Assembly (NCBI RefSeq): GCF_042477335.2
Contig: NC_091247.1
Coordinates: forward strand, 642,501 to 706,500
Source: Ovis canadensis
Lineage: Eukaryota > Chordata > Mammalia > Artiodactyla > Bovidae
Direction of reading: 5' to 3'
DNA length: 64,000 nucleotides
Under the pieces are notes generated by a model that worked only from the letters and a program-made list of their open reading frames with translations, was not told where the DNA came from and did no database searches. This document shows positions 22,001-33,835 of the stretch, piece by piece. Each line of letters opens with the position of its first letter. The stretch's first letter is position 1. Position numbers and translations under genes: made by a program.

Positions 22001-25000
22001 CAACAGTGCAAGAGCGTCCCCTTCTCTCCACACCCTCTCCAGCATTCACTGTTTGTAGACTTTTTGATGATGCCCATTCTGACTGGTGTGAGGTGACATC
22101 TCATTGTAGTTTGGATTTGCATTTCTCTAATAATGAGCAATGTTGAGCCTCTTTTCGTGTGTTTGTTAGCCATCTGAATGTCTTCCTGGATAAATGTCTG
22201 TTTAGGTCTTTTGCCCGCTTTTTGATTGGGTTGTTTGTTTCTCTGGTATTGAGTTGTATGAGCTGCTTGTATATTTTGGAAATTAATGCTTTGTCAGTTG
22301 TTTCATTTGCTACTATTTTCTCCCATTCTGAGGGCTGTCTTTTCACCTTGCTTAGAGTTGCCTTTGCTGTGCAGAAGCTCTTAAGTTTAATCAGGTCCCA
22401 CTTGTTTATTTTTATTTTGTTTCCATTACTCTGGGAGCCGGGTCATAGAGGATCTTGCTTTATGTCATCGAGTGTTCTGCCTATGTTTTCCTCCAAGAGT
22501 TTTATGGTTTCTGGTCTTACGTTTAGGCCTTTAATCCATTTTGAGTTTATCTTTGTGTTGGTGTTAGGAAGTGTTCTAATTTCATTCTTTTACATGTAGC
22601 TGTCCAGTTTTCCCAGCACCATTTACTGAAGAGGCTGTCTTTGCCCCATTGTATCTTCTTGCCTCCTTTGCCAAAAATAAGGCACCCACAGGGGCCTGGG
22701 CTTATTTCTGGGCTTCCTGTCTTGCTCGCTGGTCTGTATTTCTGTCTTTGCGCCAGTGCCATGCTGTCTTGATGGCTGTAGCTTTGTGTCTAATCTGAAG
22801 TCAGGAAGGTCGATTCTTCCAGCTCCATTTCTCTCTCTCAAGACTGCTTTGGCTGTTTGGGGTCTTTTGTGTTTCCACATGAATTGTGAAATTTTTGCTC
22901 TAGTTCTGTGGAAAATGCCGTTGGTAATTTGGTAGGGATCACACTGAATGTAGATGGCGTCCGGTGGTACAGTCGTTTCCCCAGGAACGTGGACTGTCTC
23001 TCCGTCTGTCTGCCGTCTTTGATTTCTCTCATCAGTGTCTCATGATTTTCCGCGCAGCTCTTTTGTCCCTCAGGTAAGCTCATTCCTAGATATTTCGTTC
23101 TTTTTGTTGCAGTGATGAATAGGACTTATTCCTTACCTTCTCTTCTGACTTTTTGTTGTTAGTATATAGAAATGAAAGTGATTTATGTGTATTGATTTTG
23201 TATCCTGTGACTTTGCTGAATTCACTGATTAGCGCTAGTAATTTTCTGATCGTATCTTTAGGATTTTCCATGTACAGTACCATGTCATCTGCAAGCAGGG
23301 ATAGCTTTACTTCTTCTTTTCCAATATGGATTCCTTCCATTTCTTTTTATTCTCTGATTCCTGTAGCTAGGACTTCCAGAACTATGTTGAAGAATAGTGG
23401 TGAAGGGGGACACCCTTGTCTTGCTCCTGATCTTACAGGGAGTGCTTTCGGGTTTTCATCATTGAGAATAATGTTTGCTGTGGGCCTATCATATATGGCT
23501 TTTATTATGTTGAGGTAGGTTCCTTCTATGCCCATTTTTTGAAGAGTTTTAATCATAAATGGGTGCTGAATTTTGTCAAAGGCTTTTTTCTGCATCTACT
23601 GAGATTATCAGACGGTTTTTACCTTTCAGTTTGCTAATATGGTGTATCACATTGATTGAGCTGCATATATTGAAGAATCCCTGCAGCCCTGGATACCCTC
23701 CCTGGCCACGGTGTATGAGCTGCTGCTGGGCTGTTGCTCCCTGCTTTCCACCGTTCCCCTGAGGGCTCTGCATCTCTGTTCATTGGTGACGTTGGCCTGC
23801 AGTTCTCCTCTGTGTGTCTTCACCTGGCTTTGGTGTCAGGGTGCTGGTGGCCTCGCAGAATGAGTTTGGAGGTGCTCCATCCTCTGCAGTGTTTGTGAAG
23901 AGTTTTAGAGGGACAGCCATTAGCTCTTGTCTAAACGTTTGATAGAATTCTCCTATGAAGCCATCCGGTCCTGGCCTTTTGTTTCTTGGGAGACTTTTTT
24001 AATCACAGCTTCAATTTCGGTGCTTGTAATTGGGTTGCTCATAATTCCTATTTCTTCCTGGTTCATTCTTGAAAGACTGACCTTTTCTAAGGATCTGTCC
24101 ATTTCTCCCAGCTCATCCACTCACAGCCTCTCACAATCCTTGGCATTTCTGCACTGCCTGCTGCAGCCTCTCCTTTTCATTTCTAATTTTGTTGATTTGA
24201 TTCTTGTCTCCTTTTTTCTTGATGAGTCTGGCTAAAGGTTTGTCAATTTTGGTTGTCTTCTCAAAGAACCCGCTTCTAGTTTTATTCATCTTTGCTGTTA
24301 TTTCCTTCATTTCCTTTTCCATTTGTTTCTGGTTTTATGATTTCCTTCCTTCTGCTATTGGCAGGAGGGGGGGTTGTTCTCCTTCCAGTTGTTTTAGCTG
24401 TGAAGCCAGGCTGTCTATTCAGCGTCTTTCTCGGCGTAGGGCCGCGTTGCTGTCGATTCCCCTCTTGGAGCTGCTTTTGCTGCACCCGTAAGTTTTTAGT
24501 TGTCATGTTTTCACTATCATTCTAGAAATTTATTTCCCTTTTGATTTCTTCAGTGACCTGCTGTTTATTTAGAAATGTATTGTTTAATATTCATGTGTTT
24601 GTGTTTTTACAGCTTTTTCTTGTATTGATATCTAGTCTCATAGCATTGTGGTTGGAGAAGACGCTGGATCCGATTTCAATTTTCTTAAATTTACTGAGGT
24701 TTGGTTTGTGCCCCAAGATGTGGTCTAGCCTGGAGAATGTTTCACGTGCCCTTGAGAAGGTGTGTTCCGCATTTGGACGGAATGCCCTGAAGATATAGAC
24801 GAGATCCACCTCACCTAATGTGTCATTTAAGGCCTGTGTTCCCTTGCTGACTTTCTGCTGATGGTCCGCCCGTCGATGCGAGTGGAGCGTGAAGGTCCCC
24901 TGCTGTCCCTGTGTCCCTGTCAGTTTCCCCTTTGACGTCGGCCAGTGTTTGTCTTATGCACCGAGCTGCTCCCGTGTCGGGTGCGTGGCTATTTGTGATT

Positions 25001-26016
25001 GTTCTGTCTTCCTCTTGGGCTGATCCCTTGACCACCATGTACCTTCCTTATCTCTTGGGCTCTTCTTTATTTTAAGGTCTATTTTGTCAGATATGAGGAT
25101 TGCTACTCCAGCTTTCTTTGGCTTCCCATTTGCATGGAAGATATTTTTCCATCCTCTTGCTTTCAGTCTATATGTGTCTTTCGGTCTGAAGTGGTTTCTT
25201 GTAGTCAGCGGATATGTGGGTCTTGTTTTTGTTTCCATTCAGCCAGTCTGTCTTTGGGTTGGAGCATTGAATCCGTTCACATTTGAAGTTATTATTGAGG
25301 TGCATGTTCCTACTATCATTGTCTTAATTGTTTGGGGTTTGATTGTGCAGCTCTTTTTCTTCTCTTGTATTTCTTGACTCTAAGTCCCTCTAACATTTGT
25401 TGTAAAACTGGTTTGGCGGCACTGAATTCTCTTAACTTTTGCTTGTCTGAAAAGCTTTTGATTTCTCCATCAGTTTTGAATGAGATCCTTGCCGGGTAGA
25501 GTAATCATGGTTGCCGAATTTTCCCTGTCAGTACTTTAAATATATCCTGCCATTCCCCTCTGGCCTGCGGAGTCTCTGCTGAAAGATCGGCTGCTAAGTG
25601 TGTGGGGTTTCCCTTGAATGTGGCTTGTTGATTCTTGCTGCTGCTAATATTCTTTGTGTTGAGTCTTCGTTAGTTTGATCAGTGTGTATCTTGGCGTGCT
25701 TCTCCTTGGGTTTATCCTGGATGGGACTCTGTGCCTTTGGGACTTGATTGACTATTTCCTTTTCCATGTTGGGGACGTTTTCAACTCGACTCTCTTCAAA
25801 TATTTTCTCATACCCTTTCATTTCCTCTTCTTATTCTGAGACCCCCTATAATACAAATGTTGGTGCGTTTGATATTGTCCCGAAGGTCTCTGAGACTCCT
25901 CAGCTCTTTTCGCTCTTTTTACTTTATTTTGATCTGCAGAAGTTATTTCCACCATTTTATATTCCAGCTCACGCATCCGTTCTCCTGCTTCAGATAGTCT
26001 GCTATTGATTCCTTCT

Positions 26017-26282
26017 GGAATGGCACCCACTCCAGTGCTCTTGCCTGGAGAATCCCATGGACGGAGGAGCCTGGTGGGCTGCAGTCCATGGGGTCGCTAG
26101 GAGTCGGACACGACTGAGCGACTTCACTTTCACTTTTCACTTTCCTGCATTGGCGAAGGAAATGGCAGCCCACTCCAGCGTTCCTGCCTGGAGAATCCCG
26201 GGGATGGGGGAGCCTGGTGGGCTGCCGTCTATGGGGTCGCACAGGGTCGGACACGACTGCAGCGACTCAGCAGAGCACAGAG
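26017..26282 (+). mobile_element. Bov-A2 SINE inside L1 ORF1
   Basis: Dimeric Bov-A2 with two copies each of the CTTGCCTGGAGAATCCC and GGACACGACTG blocks. It interrupts the ORF1 coiled-coil coding region of the nested L1 and so is younger than that L1. Confidence 0.9.
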
Positions 26283-27045
26283 TGTTTTTAATTTCAGTGA
26301 TTGCGTTGTTTGCCTCTGTGAGTTTATTCTTTAGTTTTCCTAGGTCTTTGTTAATTGATTCTTGCATTTTACCCACTCTGTTTTGGAGGTTTTTTTTTTT
26401 TTATCATCTTTCTTATCATTATTCTGAATTATTTTTCAAATTGTTTGCCCACTTCCTCTTCATTTATCCGGACTTTTGCGTTTCTAGTTTGTTACTTCCC
26501 CTGTGCAGTCTTTCTCTGCCTTTTCATCACTTTCTATTATTGTGTTTGAGGTCTCCTTTTCCCAGGCTTCAAGGCTGGATTCTTTCTTCCTTTTGCAGAA
26601 AGATTGGTGCAGTGGTTTGTGTAGGCTCCTTATGGAGTGAGATTTGAGCTGAGTTTTTTTTCCCCTCCGATGGGCAGGGCTGAGTGAGGGGGTGATCCTG
26701 TCTGCTGATGACTGGGTTTGTGTTTTTGCTTTGCTTGCTGTTTGGATGAGGCGTCCTGCACAGGGTGCTGCTGGTGGTTGGGTGGTGCTGGGTCTTGTGT
26801 TCAGGTGGCTTCCTTGGTGTGAGTTCTCACTGCTGATACCCCCAGGGTTAGCTCTCCAGTAGTCTGGGGCTTAGAGTCAGTGTTTCCACTCCAAAGGCTC
26901 AGGGCTCGATCTCAGGTCAGAAACAAAGATTCCACAAGTGGTTTGTTATGGCTTTAAGTGAGAGTAAAGCGAATATTCAGAACCAAGAAACCAAAGATAA
27001 ACTCCAGACAAATGGCAGCTACAAAATCAGGCAAATAATGAGGGA

Positions 27046-27245
27046 ATATACATGTATGCATATACACGTATGCATATACACATATACACGTATACATATA
27101 CACATATACACATATACATATACACATATACACGTATACATATACACATATACACGTATACATATACACATATACACGTATACATATACACGTATACACA
27201 TATACACATACATGTATACATATACACGTATGCATATACACCTAT
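27046..27245. repeat. TATACACRTATACA microsatellite
   Basis: About 200 bp of alternating pyrimidine-purine repeats (CATATACAC, GTATACATATACAC) inside the 5' UTR of the nested L1. Such sequence is prone to length change. Confidence 0.95.
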
Positions 27246-28347
27246 AAGCAAAACCAAAAGAGTCCAACAAAAATAAAGTACAATAGACTGGCCTGGTGAA
27301 CAAAGGGAACCAAAAGTTATATCTACCAGTTAAGAACAAAACCAACCAACACACAAACTGGAAAATATCCTACAGCGAGGAAAATATGTTGAGAGGAAAG
27401 GAAAGAAAGAAAAGAAAGAAAGAGCAGATATGCAAAGTTACATAGAGGCAGATAAGATTTATAGGCATTAAAGATTAGCTTCAAGGAGAAAAGAACAGTA
27501 AGAAAGGCAAACAAGGGAATAAGCGTAGAAAAAATAATAATAAGTTTGAAAAAAATTTTTTAGAGGAAGAGGAAAGAAAAAAAAAAAGGAAAACTCCACA
27601 GAGCTCCAACAGCCTAACGTACAGGCAGAGATTTATAACGACAATAAAAAGTGTGATTGAAAAGAAAAAAGAAACTCTAAAGCTTACTTAAGTTTCATAG
27701 TGCCAATAAAACTGACAACTACAGGGGGGGGGGGAGAAAAAAGGAGAGAAAAAGAAAAAAAATCAAAAAGAAACTACAGAACAAGTCAAGACGTAAGAAT
27801 AATAAATGTTTCTCTCGAGTCACTGCTGTCAGCGTCCTTTCCCTCGCTGGCAGTCACAGTCCACCCCAGCTCCCCAGGATGCCCTCCAGCACTGTGCTGG
27901 TCTCTGGACCTGCTGTGGGGGCAGCTCAGATTCTAATCTGGTCCTGCTCCTGTGCGTTCTTGCCTCCAATGTCCGCAGCCATCAGAACTAGTGCGTTTTC
28001 TTTTGTGGGAGCTCCTAGTGGCCTTTTGTATGTTCCGTAGACACAGAGTCTGCCTAGTTGATGGTGTGGATTAAATCTGCAGCTTGTGCAGCTGGCGGGA
28101 AGGTTTGGGATCTTTGTCCTTAGCCACACTGGCCCCGGGTTTCACCTGTGGTTTCATTTCCCCCTCTGCACGTGGGTCGTCCTCTGGGCTTCGCTCCTGC
28201 GGCCGCCCTGGAGGGCTTGGGTCTGCCCCTGTGAGGCCCGGGTGCGGAGGTGGCGCGGCTGCCTGGGTCTCAGGGGCTCTGGCAGCACCAGGGACTCAGG
28301 GGAGTTGGCAGCGAAGGCAGCAGGAAATACAGAGCTCTAGACGGGCG

Positions 28348-28470
28348 TGGCAACCAGTATCGGCCAACACGCTCCAGTATTCTTGCCTGGAGAACCCCCT
28401 TCTCCCTGACAGGTGCCTGGCAGGCCACAATCCACAGGGCAGCAAAGAGTTGGACACAACTGAAGTGACC
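28348..28470 (+). mobile_element. Partial Bov-type SINE in L1 5' UTR
   Basis: CACGCTCCAGTATTCTTGCC to AGTTGGACACAACTGAAGTG corresponds to the 3' half of a Bov-tA; the tRNA-like head is missing. Confidence 0.8.
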
Positions 28471-29591
28471 CCGTGTGAACACATGCAAGACGGTTTTTGC
28501 CTGTGGCACCCTGCCCCAGTGAGGGCTGAGCGTGAAGGTGGCACGGCTGCTTGGGTCGCAGGGCCCCTGGCGGTGCCAAGAGAGCAGCGGCACGGGCTGC
28601 CTCCACTGCAGGAGCTACGGGCCGACCTTTCTTCGAGCCTCTTGTAGCTGGCGATCAGAAGGCCTCTTTGGCCAGTCTTTCTCCACAGCTCTGCCTGTTC
28701 AGGCACGTGGGGGGCTCCCTCGCCTGGGGTCCTTCTCTGTTGTTTGCCATGTCAGGCACATAGAGGGCCCCCCGGGTGGGGTCCTGCTCCGCAGTTCAGC
28801 GTGTCAGGGGTTTGGCGGGCCAGCCTCTCTGCTGCTCAGCTGCAGGTGCCGGCTGTGGGGAGAGGCTCTGGTGCTGGCTGCACCCCCTGCCCCTGACTCA
28901 GCAGCGTCGCCTGGCTCCACGGCTGCCTGGCTCTCCTCCACAGGCGTTTCCCACCACGATCTCCTCCCTCATATCCCCTCGACCCATCTCTCCGCAGTCA
29001 GCAGCAGCCCTCGCCCTGGGGTTGCTCCACGATCCCTAAGCTCCAGCTCCCAGCCGCCGCACCTCCCAAGGGGCCTGCAAAGCGGTCCGGGGTGTGTGGC
29101 TGCAGCAAGGACTGTCGATTCTCATTCCGCTTCGGCTGCCACAGATCAGCGGCTTCACTCTCAGCCTTCAGTGTTTCTCCTCCGACTCAGACAACTGCCC
29201 TGATGTGGGGATCGGACCCCCGCTTCAGTCCCCCCACCCGCCGAGGGCAGGTCCGGTCCTAGCAACACTCCTGTTCTCCCCGCCAGCTCCTTCACCCCAC
29301 CGAGTTTTGCGAGGTTCTGTGCACTCTCTCCTGCTGGTCAGGCCCTCGGTTGGCTCTCGGCTGGTGTCCCACTCGCACTTCTGGGTCTGAAGCCGCGTCC
29401 CTGATGTGTCCACGCAGAGAGATGTGCTCCACATCCAGCTGCTCCTCCGCCATCTTGCACAGCCTGGTCTGCTTTTGCTGACTGTATGGAGCGTCTCCAT
29501 CTTTGGCTGCAAAGAGTACAATCAGTCTGATTTTGGTGTTGACCATCGGGTGATGTCTATGTGTAGTCTTCTCTTGTGTTGTTGGAAAAAG

Positions 29592-29801
29592 GTGTTGGTG
29601 GCTCAGACGGTAAAGCGTCTGCCTGCAGTGCGGGAGACCCAGGTTCGATTCCTGGGTCGGGAAGATCCCCTGGAGAAGGAAATGGCAATCCACTCCAGCA
29701 CTCTTGCCTGGAAAATCCCATGGACGGAGGAGCCTGATAGGCTACAGTCCGTGGGGTCACAGAGTCGGACACGACTGAGCGACCTCACTTCACTTTCACA
29801 G
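29592..29801 (+). mobile_element. Bov-tA SINE inside BovB copy 2
   Basis: Complete Bov-tA: GGCTCAGACGGTAAAGCGTC head, GGTTCGATTCCTGGGTCGGG B box, ACGACTGAGCGACCTCACTT tail. BovB sequence continues on both sides. Confidence 0.92.
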
Positions 29802-30169
29802 TGCATTCTCTTGGCAAAACTCTGTTAGCCTTTGCCCTGCTTCATTCTGTACTCCGAGGCCAAACTTGCCTGTTACTCCAGGTATCTCTTGACTTCCTAC
29901 TTTTGCATTCCAGTCCCCTATGATGAAAAAGACATCTTTTTTGGGTGTTAGTTCTAGAAGGTCTGGTAGGTCTTCACAGAACCGTTCAGCTTCAGCTTCT
30001 GCAGCATTACTGGTTGGAGCATAGACTTGGATTACTGTGATATTGAATGGTTTGCCTTGGAAATGAACAGAGATCATTCTGTGGTTTTTGAGATTGCACC
30101 CAAGTACTGCATTTCAGACTCTATTGTTGACTGTGATGGCTACTCCATTTCCTCTAAGGGATTCTTGCC

Positions 30170-30301
30170 CACTGCTGCTGCTAAGTCGCTTCAGTCGTGT
30201 CCGACTCTGTGCGACCCCAGAGACAGCAGCCCACCAGGCTTCCCCGTGCCTGGGATTCTCCAGGCAAGAACTCTGGAGTGGGTTGCCGTTTCCTTCTCCA
30301 C
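30170..30301 (-). mobile_element. Bov-A monomer inside BovB copy 2
   Basis: Reverse-orientation monomer from CTGCTGCTAAGTCGCTTCAG to GGTTGCCGTTTCCTTCTCC. BovB sequence (GATTCTTGCCC on the left, GCAGTAGATATAATGG on the right) resumes around it. Confidence 0.88.
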
Positions 30302-30394
30302 AGCAGTAGATATAATGGCCGTCTGCCTCCAGTCCATCTTAGTTCACTGATTCCTAAGATGTTGATGTTCACTTTTCTGTTACTATAGTCCATA

Positions 30395-31850
30395 ATAGTC
30401 TTGAAATATTAAACATATGAGGAAACAGTGATTATCAGGTGTTTAAGCAACAGCAGCAGCCACACTGTGTCATACGGGCAGACGTTCGTTTGCTTTTACC
30501 CTGGAAAATACACACCAAGACGCAAAAAAGACTATCACATAAATGATTTAGAAATAAATATTTTTTAAAAAATGTGTGAACTCTCTACATATGAAACAAG
30601 AAATCACTGCAGAGGAGTTTTTTAAAGACGCAGACTCATAGACGCTAAGCCGAGCTCAGAGGAGAGAAGATTCGATATTACAGTTATTCACAGGTTCCAT
30701 GAAACCCTAATCAGAATCCTCAGGGTTCAGGAAGAGCTTGACAGGCTGACTCTAAAATTGTTGTGAAAAATACAAAGGCCCGAGAACAGGTGGGGACTTG
30801 GTGGGAGTAGGTGCTGCCCGAGACCCCAGACTCAGCGCTGCCCACAGTGGGCCCGAGAGGTGGCCCAGGGTCGGCGAGACCCGGCTGATGCCAGAAGCCG
30901 CCTGGCTCAGGGCACACTGAAGAACACATCGAAATTACAACAAAATTCAACCCCACGTCGCATGACACACAAAACTCAATTGGTCAGGGAGGTTTGCAGG
31001 CCAAGCAACTCTCATTCTTGAGCATAAAATGGGTGCCTGCCTTCCTGCCTTCAGGGGTAAAAAAGGATTTCTTAAAAAGGACACAAAAAGCCAGAAAAAA
31101 GAAAAAAGTAATATACATGAAAACATTAAAATCCGGGAACATCTGTTCATCAGCTACAGGAGAGGAAAGACAAGGAGGAGGAACACACCAGCAGCAACAG
31201 GCTCATCTCCAGAACCCACGAACGTGTGAAAAGCGGAAGGGTTCACCGTTCATTCGTGTCTGACTCTGCGACCCCGTGGACTGTAGCCGCCAAGCTCCTC
31301 TGTCCGTGGGACTCTCCAGGCAAGAACACTGGAGTGGGTTGCCATTTCCTTCTCCAGGGGATCTTCCCGACCCAGGGATCGAGCCTGGGTCTCCTGCATT
31401 GCAGGCAGATTCTTTACTGTCCAGGCCACCAGGGAGGCCCCCCAGAACCCGTGAGGCATTTAGAAAACAGGAGAAAAAAGGCAGCCTACTGTACAGCGCT
31501 GTCAGCGCTCAGCACCTGGCGGCAGCCCGCCGTGGGAGAGGGCGCGTGCCCACACACAGGCTGCTGCCCGCCGGACGCCGACACGGCTTTGCAAATCAAC
31601 AAGGCTTTAACAAGAAAAATGTTTTAAGAAAGAAGAAGAAGACAACCGACTTCAAAATGTTTAAGAAACTTGAACAGGCACTTGATAAAAGTCATCCAGG
31701 AAATGCAAGTAAAACCTCCAGGCGACGCCTCTACAACACCGACTGTCGACAGTCGGTGCGGCTGTGGCTCGAGAGGGACTCTCCCGGGTGCTGCGGTGAC
31801 GCCGCGTCTCTGGGGACAGTGCAGCTTAGTGACTGAGACCCCAAATCCAC
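30395..31850 (+). mobile_element. Old L1 ORF2 fragments, split by a SINE
   Basis: Diverged L1 ORF2 sequence, for example CTAAAATTGTTGTGAAAAATACAAAG at about 30751 and ATCTGTTCATCAGC near 31140, continuing after a Bov-tA (31228-31440) to about 31850. Confidence 0.6.
31228..31440 (-). mobile_element. Bov-tA SINE
   Basis: Reverse Bov-tA with ATTCGTGTCTGACTCTGCG, CTCCAGGCAAGAACACTGGAG, and the reverse B box ACCCAGGGATCGAGCC. Confidence 0.92.
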
Positions 31851-31854
31851 CCCC

Positions 31855-32420
31855 AGGTATACACACAGTTCTCCTCCCTAGGGCTGCCCTGACAGCGCCC
31901 CAAGCTGCGTGACTTACACAGCATAGGCGTGTTACCTCTCGGCCCTGGGGGCCCGGCGTCCCGACGCCGCTGCGGATGGCCGGCTTCCCCCCCGCCTCCC
32001 TGCTGCGCACGAGCTTCGCAGGTGGCACGGTGGTGAAGAGCCCACTTGCCAGCGCAGGAGACACAAGAGACACGGGTTCAATCCCTGGGTCAGGAAGATC
32101 CCCTGAAGGAGGAAATGGCCACCCACTCCAGTGTTCTTGCCTGGAGAATCCCATGGACAGAGGAGCCTGGCGGGCTACAGTCCGTGGGGTCACAGAGAGC
32201 AGGACACTCTGAGCGCTCCCCTCTGTGCATGTCTGCCTGGGTCTAAACTTCCCATTTTTATAAGGACGCCAGTCACGCTGGATGAGGGCCCACCTCAAAG
32301 TCCTCAACTTAATTCGATTACCTCTGGAAAGACCTTTTCTCCAAATAAGGTCATATTCTGAGGTGCTGGGATTTATACCAACATATTAATTTTGGGGGGA
32401 CACAGTTCAAGGCATAAGAG
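31855..32420 (+). mobile_element. Old mammalian interspersed repeat split by Bov-tA (family not assigned)
   Basis: The flanks GGGCTGCCCTGACAGCGCCCC (31880) and AAGGACGCCAGTCACGCTGG ... AAATAAGGTCATATTCTGAGG (32262-32362) belong to one abundant ancient mammalian repeat that I recognise by sequence but cannot name with certainty. A Bov-tA at 32012-32215 separates them. Confidence 0.5.
32012..32215 (+). mobile_element. Bov-tA SINE
   Basis: Forward Bov-tA: GGTTCAATCCCTGGGTCAGG B box, CTCCAGTGTTCTTGCCTGG, CGGGCTACAGTCCGTGGGG. The tail is diverged. Confidence 0.9.
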
Positions 32421-33100
32421 TACCCAAACTGCTGTGCATGCCCGTGTGCAGAGATGTGTGCAGAAATACTTAGGGTGGCGTTACAATAGCAAAAATACTG
32501 CAAACGTCAAGTGCCGGCAGCATGGTGGATGGAGAAGATGCCTAAAACGAGATGCTTGCAGTGACGGAAATGGAAACTCGGCTGCACGTCGCAACAGGGG
32601 TGCGTCTCCCAAGCACTGTGCTGATCCGGGCCCAGACACAATAAACACACCGCGTGGCCCCATGGGTGCGGAGTTCTGCCCACAGGCAGAGCGGAGCAGA
32701 GGTGGAGAGGCATCCAGAGCGGAGGACTAAGGAGCTCAGAAAGCCTTTCCCGAGGAACCTAGCACACAAGGAGAAACTTCAGGACCTCGGGAACTGATCA
32801 AAGGCATCGGGAATGCTTATTCAAGAAATATGGTGGGGGCTCAGAGAGCACCCATGGGAACCTACAGCAACTTTGCTGGGGTCGTCCTGCCACACCTCCC
32901 CCCAACTGTCCTCACACGGGAGAGGCAGCTGGACAGGCCACAGGCGCAGCTGCCCCACTGCTGGGGCTGACCTGCCAGGGAGTGACCCGAGAAGATCTGT
33001 TACCAGCCAGGTTGGCCGCGGCAAGACTAAAGCCAGGAGACACGGAAACGGGAAAGCGTAACACACACACAAGGGGGAACAGCCAATAAAAGCTGTCTTC
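32420..33100. other. Diverged sequence between SINEs, part L1-like
   Basis: The first ~200 bases (ACAATAGCAAAAATACTGCAAACG) look like an L1 3' region. From about 32640 to 33100 I recognise nothing. Confidence 0.4.
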
Positions 33101-33101
33101 G

Positions 33102-33230
33102 AGGGAACCCCCTGCGGCCTACTGGTTAAGGGTTCCAGGCTCCCACCGTCACGGCCCAGGTTCAATCCCTAGGCAGAGGTCTAAGATCCAAGCCATGTGA
33201 CTCGGCCAAACAAAGAAAACTATGTTTAAA
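33102..33230 (+). mobile_element. CHR-type SINE
   Basis: CTACTGGTTAAGGGTTCCAGG, then GGTTCAATCCCTAGGCAGAGG and TAAGATCCAAGCCATGTG with an A-rich tail; a diverged CHR copy. Confidence 0.75.
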
Positions 33231-33383
33231 AACAAACCCAAACCTGTTTCTGAGGAGGGTGGATGTTGGACTCAGCACAAAGGGACTTCAAAGCAGGTAT
33301 TTTAAGTATTTTCGAAAACATAAATGATGAAAGAGGAATTATATTTACATTTCTGAGTGTGTGTGTGTTGGGGGGGGGGGGGG

Positions 33384-33602
33384 CGCGCCTCCCTGTGGCT
33401 CAGCAAGTAAAGAACCTGCCTGCAGTGCAGGAGACTCGGGAGATTCAGGTTTGACTCCTGGGTCAGGAAGATCTCTTGGAGGAGGAAATGGAAACCCACT
33501 CCAGTATTCCTGGCCGCAGAATCCGTGGACAGGGGCGCCTGACAGGTTACAGTCGATGAAGTCGCAGAGGCAGACACAACTTAGCAGCTAAAGCAACAAC
33601 AA
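33384..33602 (+). mobile_element. Bov-tA SINE
   Basis: GTGGCTCAGCAAGTAAAGAAC head, CTCCTGGGTCAGGAAGATC, and a diverged GGCAGACACAACTTAGCAGC tail ending in CAACAACAACAA. A 14-G run (33370-33383) touches its 5' end. Confidence 0.9.
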
Positions 33603-33717
33603 CAATATGGACTGCAGATTATTCACAAGCGCAAAGAAGCTGAAAAGGGCACCTGGTCTCTTCCGGCCGCCTGTCTGAGACTCAGAATGTCAACGTGGGG
33701 TTAAAAGCTACAGCACA

Positions 33718-33835
33718 AAAGTGACTTCCCTGTGGCCCAGTGGTTAAGACACTGTGATTCCAAATCAGGGGTTGCAGGTTTAACCCCTGGTCAGGGACCT
33801 AAGATCCCACGTGCCATGCAAGCCAAAAGTAAAAT
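33718..33835 (+). mobile_element. CHR-type SINE
   Basis: TGACTTCCCTGTGGCCCAGTG, GGTTTAACCCCTGGTCAGGG, CTAAGATCCCACGTGCCATG. Confidence 0.82.

Larger units (their letters stand above)
21257..29460 (-). mobile_element. Near full-length L1-BT-type LINE-1 nested in BovB copy 2
   Basis: About 8.2 kb. The 3' end (T-rich in plus view, GTTTTTTAATTAATTTATTTTT) is at about 21257 and the 5' end at about 29460. Minus-strand sequence starts GTGCAAGATGGCGGAGGAG, the YY1-type start of many mammalian L1s, so it is not 5'-truncated. Order on the minus strand: 5' UTR (about 29460-26650), ORF1 with coiled coil (about 26640-25600), ORF2 endonuclease and reverse transcriptase (about 25500-22000), 3' UTR. The RT box ADD remains at 23284-23292 but the residue before it is Leu. 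Both ORFs are broken by frameshifts and stops, and a Bov-A2 sits in ORF1. It is therefore dead. Confidence 0.85.
19111..30390 (-). mobile_element. BovB LINE copy 2, split by a nested L1 and two SINEs
   Basis: Minus-strand BovB present in pieces: 19111-21256 (3' end and reverse-transcriptase half), 29461-29591, 29802-30169 and 30302-about 30390 (endonuclease half). The pieces are collinear with intact BovB copy 3 (for example TTTGCTGACTGTATGGAGC resumes at 29473), which shows one element later split. The splitting insertions are an L1 of about 8.2 kb, a Bov-tA (29592-29801) and a Bov-A monomer (30170-30301). The catalytic box is mutated to YAGG (19869-19880) and several frames are broken. Confidence 0.88.

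Noticed and set aside
22159-26647. Plus-strand open frames with many Phe and Leu, looking like membrane proteins
   Set aside because: They are antisense translations of A-rich L1 ORF2 and ORF1, which always give Phe/Leu/Ser-rich shadows.
33739-33799. Short repeated tRNA-like promoters as regulatory elements
   Set aside because: Part of a CHR SINE; no evidence of separate function.
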